Source of the DNA: Nocardiopsis alba DSM 43377
GTDB taxonomy: Bacteria; Actinomycetota; Actinomycetes; Streptosporangiales; Streptosporangiaceae
Direction of reading: 5' to 3'
NCBI RefSeq assembly: GCF_000341225.1
Contig: NZ_ANAC01000012.1
Span: forward strand, 62,001-126,000
Length of the DNA stretch: 64,000 nucleotides
The notes beneath the pieces were generated by a model that searched no databases, had not been told where the DNA came from, and saw only the letters and a program-made list of their open reading frames with translations. Positions 24,826 through 33,259 of the stretch are shown in pieces (within the stretch, counting starts at the first letter, position 1; each line of letters starts with the position of its first letter). A program made the position numbers and the translations under genes.

Positions 24826-26304
24826 TCAGTGCACGGCCGGGGTCGCCGGGGTGCCCTCCTCCTCGGCGGGCGCGGTCGACCTGCGGACCAGGAAGGTCGC
24901 GAAGAAGGCCAGGGTCGTGATCACCGCGCCCAGGATGAAGGCGACGTGGATGCCTCCGGCCTCGGCGACGACGGTGTCGGCGCCCTCGGCCGCCCGGCTC
25001 GCGGCCACGGCGGACATGACCGCGATGAAGGTCGCGGTGCCCGCGGCGCCCGCCACCTGCTGGACGGTGCCCACCACGGCGCTGCCGTAGGAGTAGAGCC
25101 GCTGGGGCAGGGAGCCGAGCGCTCCGGTGAGCAGCGGCGTGAACATCAGGCCCAGGCCCACGCTCAGGACCATGTGCGCGGCGACGATGGCCCCGATCGG
25201 GGTCTCGGTGCCGAACTGCGTCATGCTCCACATCACCAGGGTCACCAGGGCGGCGCCCGGGGTGACGAGGGGACGCGGGCCGAACCGGTCGTAGAGGCGG
25301 CCGACGAACGGGGCCAACAGACCCATGACCAGACCGCCGGGCAGCAGGGCGAGCCCGGTCGCGAGCGTGTCGTGGCCCAGGACGTTCTGCATGTAGATCG
25401 GCAGCAGGATGATCGTGCCGAACAGCGCCATGAAGCTGACCAGCACCAGGCTGATCGAGATCGAGAACTGGCGGGAGCGGAACACCCGCAGGTCCAGCAG
25501 GGCCCGGTCCTCGCGCTGGAGCAGGATCTGACGCCACACGAACAGCACCAGGGCCACGACGCCCACGACGATCGCGACCCACGGCGGGATCGGCGCGCTG
25601 GAGTCGGCCGCCTTGCCCAGGCTGGAGAAGCCGTAGACCAGGCCGCCGAAGGCGAAGGCGGACAGGATCACCGAGAGCACGTCGATGCGCACCGAGCGCG
25701 GCTCGGTGATGTTGCGGATGAAGGCGGCGCCCAGTGCCAGGCCCAGCAGGGCGATCGGCAGGACCAGGCCGAAGAGCCAGCGCCAGTCCAGCATGCTCAG
25801 GATGAGCCCGGACAGGGTCGGACCGACGGCGGGCGCCACCGCCATGACGATGGAGATGTTGCCCATGGTCCGGCCGCGGCGGTCGGCGGGGATCAGGTTC
25901 AGCACGGTGGTCATGAGCAGCGGCATCATGATCGCCGTACCGGAGGCCTGCACGATCCGGCCCATCAGCAGAACGGTGAAGTTCGGTGCGAGGAAACAGA
26001 TCAGGGTTCCGAGGCTGAACAGGGTCATCGCGGTGATGAACACCTGTCTGAGGTGGAACCTCTGGAGCAGGAAACCGGTCACGGGGATGACCACGGCCAT
26101 CACGAGCATGAAGGCGGAGGTCAGCCACTGTCCGGTGGAGACCGAGATGCCCAGGTCGCGGTTGAGGGCGGGCAGGGCCACACCCATGATCGTCTCGTTC
26201 AGGATGACGACGAACGCCGAGACCAGGAGAAGCGGAATGACGAGCCGAGTGGCGCGCGCGTCGGCGCCCTCGTCAGTGGTGTTCGGGGTGTTGTTCCTGG
26301 TCAC
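24826..26304 (-). CDS. MFS drug exporter, DHA2 (EmrB/QacA) type
   Basis: The 492-residue protein has about 14 predicted helices and DHA2 landmarks: NETIMGVALPALNRDL in TM1, GRIVQASGTAIMMPLLM, the motif C-like MAVAPAVGPTLSGLIL in TM5 and SYGSAVVGTVQQVAGAAGTA near the end. It should export hydrophobic or cationic compounds using protons. The GTG at 26302-26304 is preceded by AAGGAAG; the open frame upstream to 27444 belongs to other sequence. No regulator gene is directly adjacent. Confidence 0.92.
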   Translation of the reverse strand: MTRNNTPNTTDEGADARATRLVIPLLLVSAFVVILNETIMGVALPALNRDLGISVSTGQWLTSAFMLVMAVVIPVTGFLLQRFHLRQVFITAMTLFSLGTLICFLAPNFTVLLMGRIVQASGTAIMMPLLMTTVLNLIPADRRGRTMGNISIVMAVAPAVGPTLSGLILSMLDWRWLFGLVLPIALLGLALGAAFIRNITEPRSVRIDVLSVILSAFAFGGLVYGFSSLGKAADSSAPIPPWVAIVVGVVALVLFVWRQILLQREDRALLDLRVFRSRQFSISISLVLVSFMALFGTIILLPIYMQNVLGHDTLATGLALLPGGLVMGLLAPFVGRLYDRFGPRPLVTPGAALVTLVMWSMTQFGTETPIGAIVAAHMVLSVGLGLMFTPLLTGALGSLPQRLYSYGSAVVGTVQQVAGAAGTATFIAVMSAVAASRAAEGADTVVAEAGGIHVAFILGAVITTLAFFATFLVRRSTAPAEEEGTPATPAVH

Positions 26305-26654
26305 GTACTTCCTTGTGCGCTCGTGGGTGGATGAGGATCGACGGATCGGGGGGTGTGCGGCGGCGGGGCCGACTCGTACCCGACAGGAGAGCCAACTGCG
26401 CCGGTCAGAGCAGTATTCCGAGGTCGGTGTGGGAAAGAAAAGTGGTTTTTCCGAGGGAAGAAGGGGAAGTCTCGCCCGGTGAGAGGACATGGCGGGGTTT
26501 CCTCGGCCGCCATGTCCGTCCGATATGGCCGGGTTGTCCGTCGGGAAGCGGTCTCTACCTGGGGTCCCGTACCGTTCCGGCGAGGGAAGGGGCTTCTCAC
26601 CCTCCGGTCGGGGAAGACTCACGGCTCGCGTCGGTCCGATGGAGAGGGTGGTGC
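26305..26654. other. 350-bp intergenic region
   Basis: The region lies between the MFS start and the end of the DinB-like gene. Open frames here lack an RBS and recognisable content. A locally AT-rich, purine-biased segment at about 26429-26470 may hold promoter elements for the minus-strand MFS gene, but I could not assign clear -35 and -10 boxes. I found no strong hairpin. Confidence 0.5.
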
Positions 26655-27305
26655 TCATCTCTCCAGTCGGTGACGCAGTTCGGGCACCCCCGAACCGCTC
26701 ACCCGGTCCAGGTGGGCGGGGCGTCCGGCCATGAGCATGACGAGCGCGAGCAGCGGCCCCTCCACGGTGGGCAGGTCGGGGTCGTTCGTGGTGAAGCCGG
26801 CGTCGGTGGCCCGCAGGAACAGCCCCTTCACCTGGGAGCGGCTGTTCACCGCGAAGTCGCGGGAGGCGAAGAAGCGCGCCACCTCGGCCAGTGCCTCGGG
26901 CGCGGGTTCGTACTCCAGCCCCAGGGGGCGCCGGATGTCCTCGCCGTGCACGATGAGCTCCCCGAGCCAGGCGGCGGAGTCCCCCGAGGGCAGGCGCACG
27001 GGGTCGCCCCCTTCGGTGCCCAGGGCGGCGAACCGCTCCAGGGTCTCGGTCGGGGTCGAGCGGGCGAAGCGCGCGATCTGTCGGCGATTGTGCACGTCGG
27101 GCCGCAGGCCCGCGCGCAGGATGGACACGATCCACCCCAACGCGCCGATGGTCAGGCCCGCGCCCAGGTGGGCGGTCACGTCGTGCACGGTCCAGCCCTC
27201 GCAGAGCGATTCCCGTGTCCACTGCTCGTCGGTCAGGTCCCGCAGGTCGGCGACGAGGGCCGCGTGCTCGACGGCGATGGCCCGTCGCGGGTCGGAGGTC
27301 TCCAT
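26655..27305 (-). CDS. Mycothiol-dependent maleylpyruvate isomerase/DinB-like protein
   Basis: The 216-residue protein has the mycothiol-type DinB fold: WTVHDVTAHLGA near residue 37, with a metal-ligand histidine, and LIVHGEDIRRPLGLEY near residue 118, with the HxxD pair of this family (TIGR03083-like). Members use mycothiol as thiol cofactor in isomerisation or detoxification, and many are of unknown substrate. It fits an actinobacterial host. No linked pathway genes are apparent. Confidence 0.82.
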   Translation of the reverse strand: METSDPRRAIAVEHAALVADLRDLTDEQWTRESLCEGWTVHDVTAHLGAGLTIGALGWIVSILRAGLRPDVHNRRQIARFARSTPTETLERFAALGTEGGDPVRLPSGDSAAWLGELIVHGEDIRRPLGLEYEPAPEALAEVARFFASRDFAVNSRSQVKGLFLRATDAGFTTNDPDLPTVEGPLLALVMLMAGRPAHLDRVSGSGVPELRHRLER

Positions 27306-27402
27306 GCGCGCACTCTACGGACCGGTTCGGACAGTTCCGGGAAGGCTCCACGGTCGTCCGCGCCCGGAGCCTCGGATGCGGCGCTCCGAGGGAGGGGATG
27401 TG

Positions 27403-27431
27403 TTGCCCCTCACTCTCCCGGCCTTTAAAAT
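27403..27431 (+). promoter_or_regulatory. Promoter of the aminobutyraldehyde dehydrogenase gene
   Basis: TTGCCC (27403-27408) and TAAAAT (27426-27431) are separated by 17 bp. The -10 box runs into the AATGAATG operator. Confidence 0.7.
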
Positions 27432-27447
27432 GAATGACAATCATTAA
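27429..27447 (+). promoter_or_regulatory. Shared operator copy 1: AATGAATG-N4-TCATTAA
   Basis: The site overlaps the -10 box of the dehydrogenase promoter. An almost identical site (AATGAATG-N4-TCATTTAA) overlaps the -10 box of the amine oxidase promoter at 29892-29911. The TetR gene between the two enzymes is the likely binder. Confidence 0.7.
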
Positions 27448-27467
27448 CTCGGTGGTCAGGAGCCCTC

Positions 27468-28898
27468 ATGAGCAGTCGCCTCCAGAACTTCGTCGACGGC
27501 GCCTTCGTCGACGCCCACGGGCAGGGGACGATCGACATCGTCGACCCCACGAACGGAACCACCGTCGCGGTGTCGCCGATCTCCGACGACGTCGACGTCG
27601 ACGCCGCCTTCACCGCCGCGCGGGCCGCCTTCGCCTCCTGGCGCGACGTCACCCCGGGGGAGCGCCAGCGTCTGCTTCTCAAGATCGCGGACGCGGTGGA
27701 GGCCCACACCGACGAGATCGTCGAGGCGCAGCACCGCGACACCGGCCAGCCTCGATGGATGATCTCCCAGGAGGAGGTCGGCATGGGCGTGGACCACCTG
27801 CGCTTCTTCGCCGGCGCCGCCCGCACCCTGGAGGGGCGCGCCGCCGCCGAGTACATGGAGGGCCACACCTCCTACGTCCGTCGCGAGCCCGTCGGGGTCG
27901 TCGCCCAGGTCACGCCGTGGAACTATCCGCTGCTCATGGCCGTGTGGAAGATCGGACCGGCGCTGGCGGCGGGCAACTGCATCGTGCTCAAGCCCTCGGA
28001 CACCACCCCCGAGTCCACCCTGGTCCTGGCCCGCCTGATCGGCGAGATCCTGCCGGCGGGCGTCTTCAACGTCGTCCTGGGCGACGCCGAGACCGGCCGG
28101 CTCATGGTGGAGCACCCCGAACCCGCCATGGTCGCCATCACCGGCTCGGTCCGGGCCGGCCGACAGGTCGCGGCCTCGGCCGCCCAGGGGCTCAAGCGCG
28201 GCCACCTGGAACTGGGCGGCAAGGCCCCCGCGGTGGTCTTCGCCGACGCCGACCTGGCCGCCACGGCCAAGGCCCTGGTGGAGTTCGGCACGTTCAACGC
28301 GGGTCAGGACTGCACCGCCGTCACCCGGGTGCTCGTCGAGGAGAGCGCCCACGACCGGCTGGTGGAGCTGCTGGCCGAGGCGGCGCGCGGCACCCGCACC
28401 GGGGACGCCGACGAATCCCGCAACGACTACGGTCCGCTGAACAACGCCCGGCACTTCGCCTCGGTCACCGACAAGCTGAACCGTCTCCCCGAGCACGCCA
28501 CCGTGGTCACCGGCGGCAAGGCGGTCGAGGGCGACGGCTTCTTCGTGGAGCCCACCGTCATCACCGGAGTCCGCCAGGACGACGAGCTGGTCCAAGAGGA
28601 GACCTTCGGGCCGATCCTGACCGTGCAGACCTTCACCTCCGAGAAGGAGGCGGTGGAGCTGGCCAACGGTGTGGACTACGCCTTGGCCGCCAGTGTCTGG
28701 ACCTCGGATCACGGCGCCGCGATGCGCCTGACCCGCGACCTGGACTTCGGCTGCGTCTGGGTGAACACGCACGTGCTGCTCACGGCCGAGATGCCGCACG
28801 GCGGCTTCAAGCACTCGGGCTACGGCAAGGACCTGTCGCTGTACTCGGTGGAGGAGTACACCCGGGTCAAGCACGTCATGCACGCGCTGGAGATCTGA
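27468..28898 (+). CDS. Aminobutyraldehyde/betaine aldehyde dehydrogenase
   Basis: The 476-residue NAD-dependent aldehyde dehydrogenase has catalytic Glu248 in HLELGGKAP and nucleophile Cys282 in NAGQDCTA, plus the PWNYPLLMAVWKIGPALAAGN cofactor region and ETFGPIL near residue 383. Its likely step is oxidation of 4-aminobutanal to 4-aminobutyrate in putrescine catabolism. That is supported by the nearby putrescine-oxidase-like gene, which carries the same operator. AGGAG precedes the ATG at 27468. Betaine aldehyde or another amino aldehyde remains possible. Confidence 0.88.
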   Translation: MSSRLQNFVDGAFVDAHGQGTIDIVDPTNGTTVAVSPISDDVDVDAAFTAARAAFASWRDVTPGERQRLLLKIADAVEAHTDEIVEAQHRDTGQPRWMISQEEVGMGVDHLRFFAGAARTLEGRAAAEYMEGHTSYVRREPVGVVAQVTPWNYPLLMAVWKIGPALAAGNCIVLKPSDTTPESTLVLARLIGEILPAGVFNVVLGDAETGRLMVEHPEPAMVAITGSVRAGRQVAASAAQGLKRGHLELGGKAPAVVFADADLAATAKALVEFGTFNAGQDCTAVTRVLVEESAHDRLVELLAEAARGTRTGDADESRNDYGPLNNARHFASVTDKLNRLPEHATVVTGGKAVEGDGFFVEPTVITGVRQDDELVQEETFGPILTVQTFTSEKEAVELANGVDYALAASVWTSDHGAAMRLTRDLDFGCVWVNTHVLLTAEMPHGGFKHSGYGKDLSLYSVEEYTRVKHVMHALEI

Positions 28899-28913
28899 CC
28901 CGAGGGACGAGGC

Positions 28914-29570
28914 TCAGGCGGCGTACTTCCGGCGCAGGCCGTCGATCAGGGCGTCGAGCGCGAGCTCGAAGGCCCGGTCGGCGGCGGCCCGGGGGTCGGC
29001 CGACCTTTGGGCCGCGAAGCGGGTGAAGGTGGGGGCCAGATCCTCCAGATCGCCCGGATCGAAGATGCCGGCCGGGGCGGAGGCGTCGTAGGCGGCACCG
29101 AAGACCAGCGCCTCGACGCCGACGATGATGTCCACCGCGTCCGCGCCGACGATCCCGGCGTCGTTCAGCGCGCGGGTGACGCGTTCGTACATGCGCAGGG
29201 TGCGGGGGGAGTCGGCGACCGGCAGGACCGCCATCACCGGGATGAGCGCCGTGTGCTCCATGAAGCACCGCCGGTAGGAATGCGCCCACTGTCGCAGCGC
29301 CCGGTCCCAGGGTTCGGTGCCGAACGCGGAGTCGTCGATCCGCTCGTTGACGCGTTCCTGCAACAGGATGAGCACGTCGCGCTTGGAGGAGACGTGGTTG
29401 TACAGCGCCGAGGCGGCGACCCCGAGCTCGCGCGCCAGCGCGGCCATGGTCAGGTGTCGGTAGCCCTGTTCGGTCACGATCCTGATCGCGGCCAGGGTGA
29501 CGCGTTCGCGTGACAGGACCGGCGAGGAGGGTCTGCCCCGGCCTCGTCCGCTGTGCGTTCCCTGGCTCAC
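28914..29570 (-). CDS. TetR/AcrR family regulator of amine catabolism (inferred)
   Basis: The 218-residue protein starts with the basic SQGTHSGRGRGRPSSP segment, then a TetR helix-turn-helix (MAALARELGVAASALYNHV, about residues 39-57) and a long C-terminal helical domain. GTG at 29568-29570 is chosen because a longer frame has non-protein-like composition and AGG lies five bases upstream. It sits between the dehydrogenase (+, convergent) and the amine oxidase (+, divergent). Both have the AATGAATG-N4-TCATT operator, so it probably represses both. Confidence 0.9.
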   Translation of the reverse strand: MSQGTHSGRGRGRPSSPVLSRERVTLAAIRIVTEQGYRHLTMAALARELGVAASALYNHVSSKRDVLILLQERVNERIDDSAFGTEPWDRALRQWAHSYRRCFMEHTALIPVMAVLPVADSPRTLRMYERVTRALNDAGIVGADAVDIIVGVEALVFGAAYDASAPAGIFDPGDLEDLAPTFTRFAAQRSADPRAAADRAFELALDALIDGLRRKYAA

Positions 29571-29865
29571 TGACGCCTGCTTCCTGTGGGGGTGTCGACA
29601 CGGTTCCCCGACCAGTCTAGGTCGTGCTTTTCGGATCATTCCGCGCTCGCGTGGCCGGGCTTCCTCTCGCGGCGCCGACGTCGCTCGGACAGCCAAACCC
29701 GGGCTGACTCTCGCTCGTCGTCTGGCGAGAGATCGCCCGGCGGCCGCTCGCCACGGATCGGCTCCGCCGATGCCCGGCGAAAGCATCCGAAAAACACTCC
29801 CTAGAAGCGGCGCGTGCGGGATCGACGACCTGCGCGGCCGACCGACCCGTTCTCGACGTTCGTAC

Positions 29866-29893
29866 TTGACAGGGGCGACGTCGTACCTATTAA
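29866..29893 (+). promoter_or_regulatory. Strong promoter of the amine oxidase gene
   Basis: A consensus TTGACA (29866-29871) and TATTAA (29888-29893) are separated by 16 bp. This is one of the closest matches to the vegetative consensus in the window. Confidence 0.75.
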
Positions 29894-29911
29894 TGAATGT
29901 TGTTCATTTAA
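29892..29911 (+). promoter_or_regulatory. Shared operator copy 2: AATGAATG-N4-TCATTTAA
   Basis: It contains the inverted repeat AATGAA-N5-TTCATT and overlaps the end of the -10 box. It matches the site at 27429-27447 in all fixed positions. Confidence 0.7.
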
Positions 29912-29931
29912 TTTGTCGAAGGAGCGCACCC

Positions 29932-31338
29932 ATGAGCGGCACACACGTCATCGGCAGCGACGAGGTCCTCGAACGCGATGTCGTGATCGTGGGCGCCGGC
30001 CCCGCCGGGCTGATGGCCGCACGCACCCTCCAGGCCGCCGGCCGGACCGTCGCCGTCCTGGAGGCCCGCGACCGGGTGGGCGGACGGACCTGGTCCCGCG
30101 AGGTCGACGGGGCCTTCCTGGAACTGGGCGGACAGTGGGTCTCGCCCGACCAGACCGCACTGCTCGGCCTGTTGGACGAGCTCGGGATGAGCACCTATCC
30201 GCGCCACCGCGAGGGCGCCAACGTCTACCTGGCCCCCGACGGCTCCCGCCACGAGTACACCGGAGACATGTTCCCGGCGGGGGAGCGGACCGAGAAGGAG
30301 ATGGCCCGGATCATCGCGACCCTGGACGGCCTGGTCGAGGAGATCGGCGCCGAACGCCCCTGGGACCACCCGCTCGCCCGCGAACTGGACACCGTCACCT
30401 TCACCGAGTGGCTGCGCCGCCAGACCGACGACGAGGCCGCCCGGGAGAACATCGGCATCTTCATGGCCGGCGGCATGCTCACCAAACCCGCCCACGCCTT
30501 CTCCGCGCTCCAGGCCGTGCTCATGGCCGCCTCGGCCGGATCCTTCTCCCACCTCGTGGACGAGGACTTCATCCTGGACCGCCGTGTGGTCGGAGGCATG
30601 CAGTCGGTCTCCCAGACCATGGCGGGCGCCCTGGAGGAGGGCACCGTCCACCTGGAGACCCCGGTCCGGACCATCCGTTGGGGTGGGGAGGGCGTCTCGT
30701 CCGAGGAACGCGTCACGGTCGTCTCCGAACGCGTCACCGTTCGGGCCCGCCGGGTGATCGTGGCCGTGCCGCCCACCCTCTATTCGCGGATCTCCTTCGA
30801 ACCCGCGCTGCCCTGGTTCCAGCAGCAGATGCACCAGCACACCTCGATGGGCCTGGTCATCAAGGTCCACGCGGTCTACGAGCGCCCCTTCTGGCGCGAC
30901 AAGGGCCTGTCCGGCACCGGTTTCGGTGCCGAGGAGCCCTGTCAGGAGGTCTACGACAACACCAACCACGGGGACACACGCGGCACCCTGGTCGCCTTCG
31001 TCTCCGACGAGGTCGCCGACGACCTGCTGCGTCGTCCCGCCGAGGAGCGTCGGGACACGATCCTGCGCTCCCTCGCGAACTACCTGGGGGAGGAGGCGCT
31101 GGAGCCCGACGTCTACTTCGAGTCGGACTTCGCCTCCGAGGAATGGACCCGGGGCGCCTACGCCGCCAGCTACGACCTCGGCGGCCTGCACCGCTACGGG
31201 GCCGAGCAGCGCTCGCCCGTGGGCCCCATCGGCTGGGCCTGCTCCGACCTGGCGGCCGAGGGCTACCAGCACGTGGACGGCGCGCTGCGTCAGGGCCGTC
31301 GGGCGGCAGAGGAGGCCTTGACGGCCCTCACCGACTGA
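29932..31338 (+). CDS. Flavin monoamine oxidase, putrescine oxidase-like
   Basis: The 468-residue FAD-dependent amine oxidase has an N-terminal dinucleotide fold VVIVGAGPAGLMAARTL, followed by VLEARDRVGGRTWS, FLELGGQWVSP near residue 65 and the C-terminal FAD segment GPIGWACSDLAAEGYQHVDGA. It resembles actinobacterial putrescine oxidases, which convert putrescine to 4-aminobutanal with release of ammonia and hydrogen peroxide in the cytoplasm. The product would be the substrate of the dehydrogenase at 27468-28898. GAAGGAG precedes the ATG. Tyramine or another amine is possible. Confidence 0.88.
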   Translation: MSGTHVIGSDEVLERDVVIVGAGPAGLMAARTLQAAGRTVAVLEARDRVGGRTWSREVDGAFLELGGQWVSPDQTALLGLLDELGMSTYPRHREGANVYLAPDGSRHEYTGDMFPAGERTEKEMARIIATLDGLVEEIGAERPWDHPLARELDTVTFTEWLRRQTDDEAARENIGIFMAGGMLTKPAHAFSALQAVLMAASAGSFSHLVDEDFILDRRVVGGMQSVSQTMAGALEEGTVHLETPVRTIRWGGEGVSSEERVTVVSERVTVRARRVIVAVPPTLYSRISFEPALPWFQQQMHQHTSMGLVIKVHAVYERPFWRDKGLSGTGFGAEEPCQEVYDNTNHGDTRGTLVAFVSDEVADDLLRRPAEERRDTILRSLANYLGEEALEPDVYFESDFASEEWTRGAYAASYDLGGLHRYGAEQRSPVGPIGWACSDLAAEGYQHVDGALRQGRRAAEEALTALTD

Positions 31339-31357
31339 CCCGCGCCCTCATGGACCC

Positions 31358-31389
31358 GGACCGGCCCCGCCCGCACGCGGGGCCGGTCC
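31358..31389. terminator. Bidirectional hairpin terminator
   Basis: A perfect 13-bp inverted repeat (GGACCGGCCCCGC, arms 31358-31370 and 31377-31389) with a 6-base loop lies between the convergent amine oxidase and oligopeptide ATPase genes. Confidence 0.8.
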
Positions 31390-31390
31390 G

Positions 31391-32233
31391 TCACGCCTGT
31401 GCGGTCGCCGCGAACTCGGCGCGCAGACGCACCACCTCGGCCGGGTCCCAGCCCGGCCCCGGCACGCTGGAGGCCAGCATGCGCGTGTAGGGGTGCTCCG
31501 GCTCGCGCAGGACCCGCCGGGTCGGACCGTGCTCGACCGCCCGCCCCCGGTACATGACCAGGACCTCGTCGGTGACCTGCCCGACCACGGCCAGGTCGTG
31601 CGAGACGAAGACCAGGGACACCCCGGACTCCTCACGGATCCGGGCCAGCAGCCGCAGGATCTGCGCCTGTACCGACACGTCCAGCGCGGAGACCGCCTCG
31701 TCCAGGACGAGCACGGAGGGGCCCGCCGCCAACGCGCGGGCGATCGCCAACCGCTGACGTTGACCGCCGCTGAGCCGGTGCGGCCGTGCCTCCGCCTCCC
31801 GGGCGCCCAACCCCACCTGTTCGAGGAGCTCCAGGGCGCGCCGGTCGGCCTCGGCACGCTCCGCCCCGTGCAGCCGCAACACGTGGTGCAGACACTGGGC
31901 CGCGGTGAGCCGCCGGTCCAGGGACTCCAGGGGGTTCTGGAAGACCAGCTGGATCTCCCGGGCCCGCCGCAGCCGCGCGGCGCGGCCGCGTTCACGGACC
32001 CCTCGGGTCCGACCCGCCACCCGGATCTCCCCGGAGTCGGGCCGTTCCAGGCCCACCAGCATCCGGGCCACGGTGCTCTTGCCGGAGCCGGACTCGCCGA
32101 CCACGCCCAGGGAGCCGCCGGGCGCCAGTTCGAACGAGACGTCGTCCACCGCCACCAGGTCCGGCACGCCTCGGCCCATGGGGAAGGCCCTGCGCAGTCC
32201 GCTCACCGAAAGAGCCGCTTCGTTCCGGTTCAT
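31391..32233 (-). CDS. Oligopeptide/dipeptide ABC transporter ATPase (OppF-like)
   Basis: The 280-residue ATPase has Walker A GESGSGKST near residue 50, signature LSGGQRQRLAIARAL and Walker B VLVLDEAVSALDVSVQAQIL. It ends in a short C-terminal region typical of OppF/DppF. It is the last gene of a six-gene operon, and its ATG overlaps the stop of the upstream ATPase by four bases. It powers uptake through the two permeases encoded upstream. Confidence 0.93.
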   Translation of the reverse strand: MNRNEAALSVSGLRRAFPMGRGVPDLVAVDDVSFELAPGGSLGVVGESGSGKSTVARMLVGLERPDSGEIRVAGRTRGVRERGRAARLRRAREIQLVFQNPLESLDRRLTAAQCLHHVLRLHGAERAEADRRALELLEQVGLGAREAEARPHRLSGGQRQRLAIARALAAGPSVLVLDEAVSALDVSVQAQILRLLARIREESGVSLVFVSHDLAVVGQVTDEVLVMYRGRAVEHGPTRRVLREPEHPYTRMLASSVPGPGWDPAEVVRLRAEFAATAQA

Positions 32234-33255
32234 CGTGTCTCCTCGTCCCGGCGGAGGGTGTCCGCCCCTTCGGTTCCGGCGTCGACGGCCTCGGTCACGA
32301 CGTCCTCCCTCTCCGCCCGCAGACAGGCCACACCGCCGTCGGGCAGCGCGTGCGTGCGCGGTCGCCAGGTCGTACAGGCGTCGATCGCCTCGGGGCAGCG
32401 CGGGGCGAACGGACAGCCGTCGAAGGCGGTGGACAACGAGGGCGGCGAGCCGGGGATCGGCTCGGGGGCCAGGTCGGAGTCCAGGCCCGGGTTGCAGGCG
32501 ATCAACCCTCGCGTATAGGGGTGGCGCGGGTCGGCGAACAGCGCCGACGCCTCACGGGACTCCACCACCCGGCCCGCGTACATCACGTGCACACGGTGAC
32601 AGTAGGCGGCGGCCAGATGCAGATCGTGGGTGATGAACAGGACGCCCATGCCCCGGCTCTCGCGCAGATCGCGCAGGACCGAGAGCACCTCGGCCTGGGT
32701 GGTGGCGTCCAGGGCACTGGTGGCCTCGTCGGCGAGCAGGAGTTCGGGTTCGGTGGCCAGGGCCGCGGCGAGCACGACCCGTTGCAGCATGCCCCCCGAC
32801 ATCTCGTGCGGGTACTGACGGAAACGTTCCTCGGGCCGGTTCAGCCCCACCTCCGTCATGAGGTCCAACGCCTTGGCGCGGGCCTCGGCCTTGGGCGTGC
32901 CCAGGGCCAGGATCAGGCGTTCGGTGAGGAAGTCGCCCACGCGCCGGACCGGGTTGAGCACCGAACGCGGGTCCTGGAAGACCATGGACACCCGACGGGA
33001 GCGGAGTTCGGTCAGTTCGGCGGGGGAGGCGGCGAGCACGTCGGTCCCGCCGACGCTCGCGCGTCCCCGGACCGAGGCGCCCTCGGGCAGGAGCCGCAGG
33101 ACGGCGCGGGCCGTCGTGGACTTCCCCGAACCGGACTCCCCGACCAGGCCGACGACCTCCCCGGGTTCCACGGTCAGAGCGACCTCGTCCAGGACGGGCC
33201 GGCGCGTCTCGGCGCCGGGCAACGCGACGGTGAGGTTCTCGATATCGAGCAGCAC
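32230..33255 (-). CDS. Oligopeptide/dipeptide ABC transporter ATPase (OppD-like)
   Basis: The 341-residue ATPase has Walker A GESGSGKSTTARAVL, signature MSGGMLQRVVLAAAL, Walker B LLLADEATSALDATTQAEVL, and the C-terminal OppD/DppD extension with a cysteine motif (CPFAPRCPEAIDAC ... ACL) that in relatives binds an Fe-S cluster. The GTG at 33253-33255 has GGAGG upstream, four bases after the permease stop. It pairs with the next ATPase. Confidence 0.93.
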   Translation of the reverse strand: MLLDIENLTVALPGAETRRPVLDEVALTVEPGEVVGLVGESGSGKSTTARAVLRLLPEGASVRGRASVGGTDVLAASPAELTELRSRRVSMVFQDPRSVLNPVRRVGDFLTERLILALGTPKAEARAKALDLMTEVGLNRPEERFRQYPHEMSGGMLQRVVLAAALATEPELLLADEATSALDATTQAEVLSVLRDLRESRGMGVLFITHDLHLAAAYCHRVHVMYAGRVVESREASALFADPRHPYTRGLIACNPGLDSDLAPEPIPGSPPSLSTAFDGCPFAPRCPEAIDACTTWRPRTHALPDGGVACLRAEREDVVTEAVDAGTEGADTLRRDEETR

Positions 33256-33259
33256 GCGT

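Larger units (their letters stand above)
29571..29931. other. Divergent intergenic region TetR/amine oxidase
   Basis: A 361-bp region without a supported gene. Its right end holds a near-consensus promoter and operator for the amine oxidase. The remainder, 29571-29860, shows no clear hairpin or ORF with RBS and must include the TetR promoter. Confidence 0.55.

Noticed and set aside
24826-27444. A single 872-codon minus-strand protein ending in the MFS exporter
   Set aside because: The MFS domain starts at the GTG at 26304 with an RBS; upstream sequence runs through intergenic DNA and an out-of-frame DinB-like gene.
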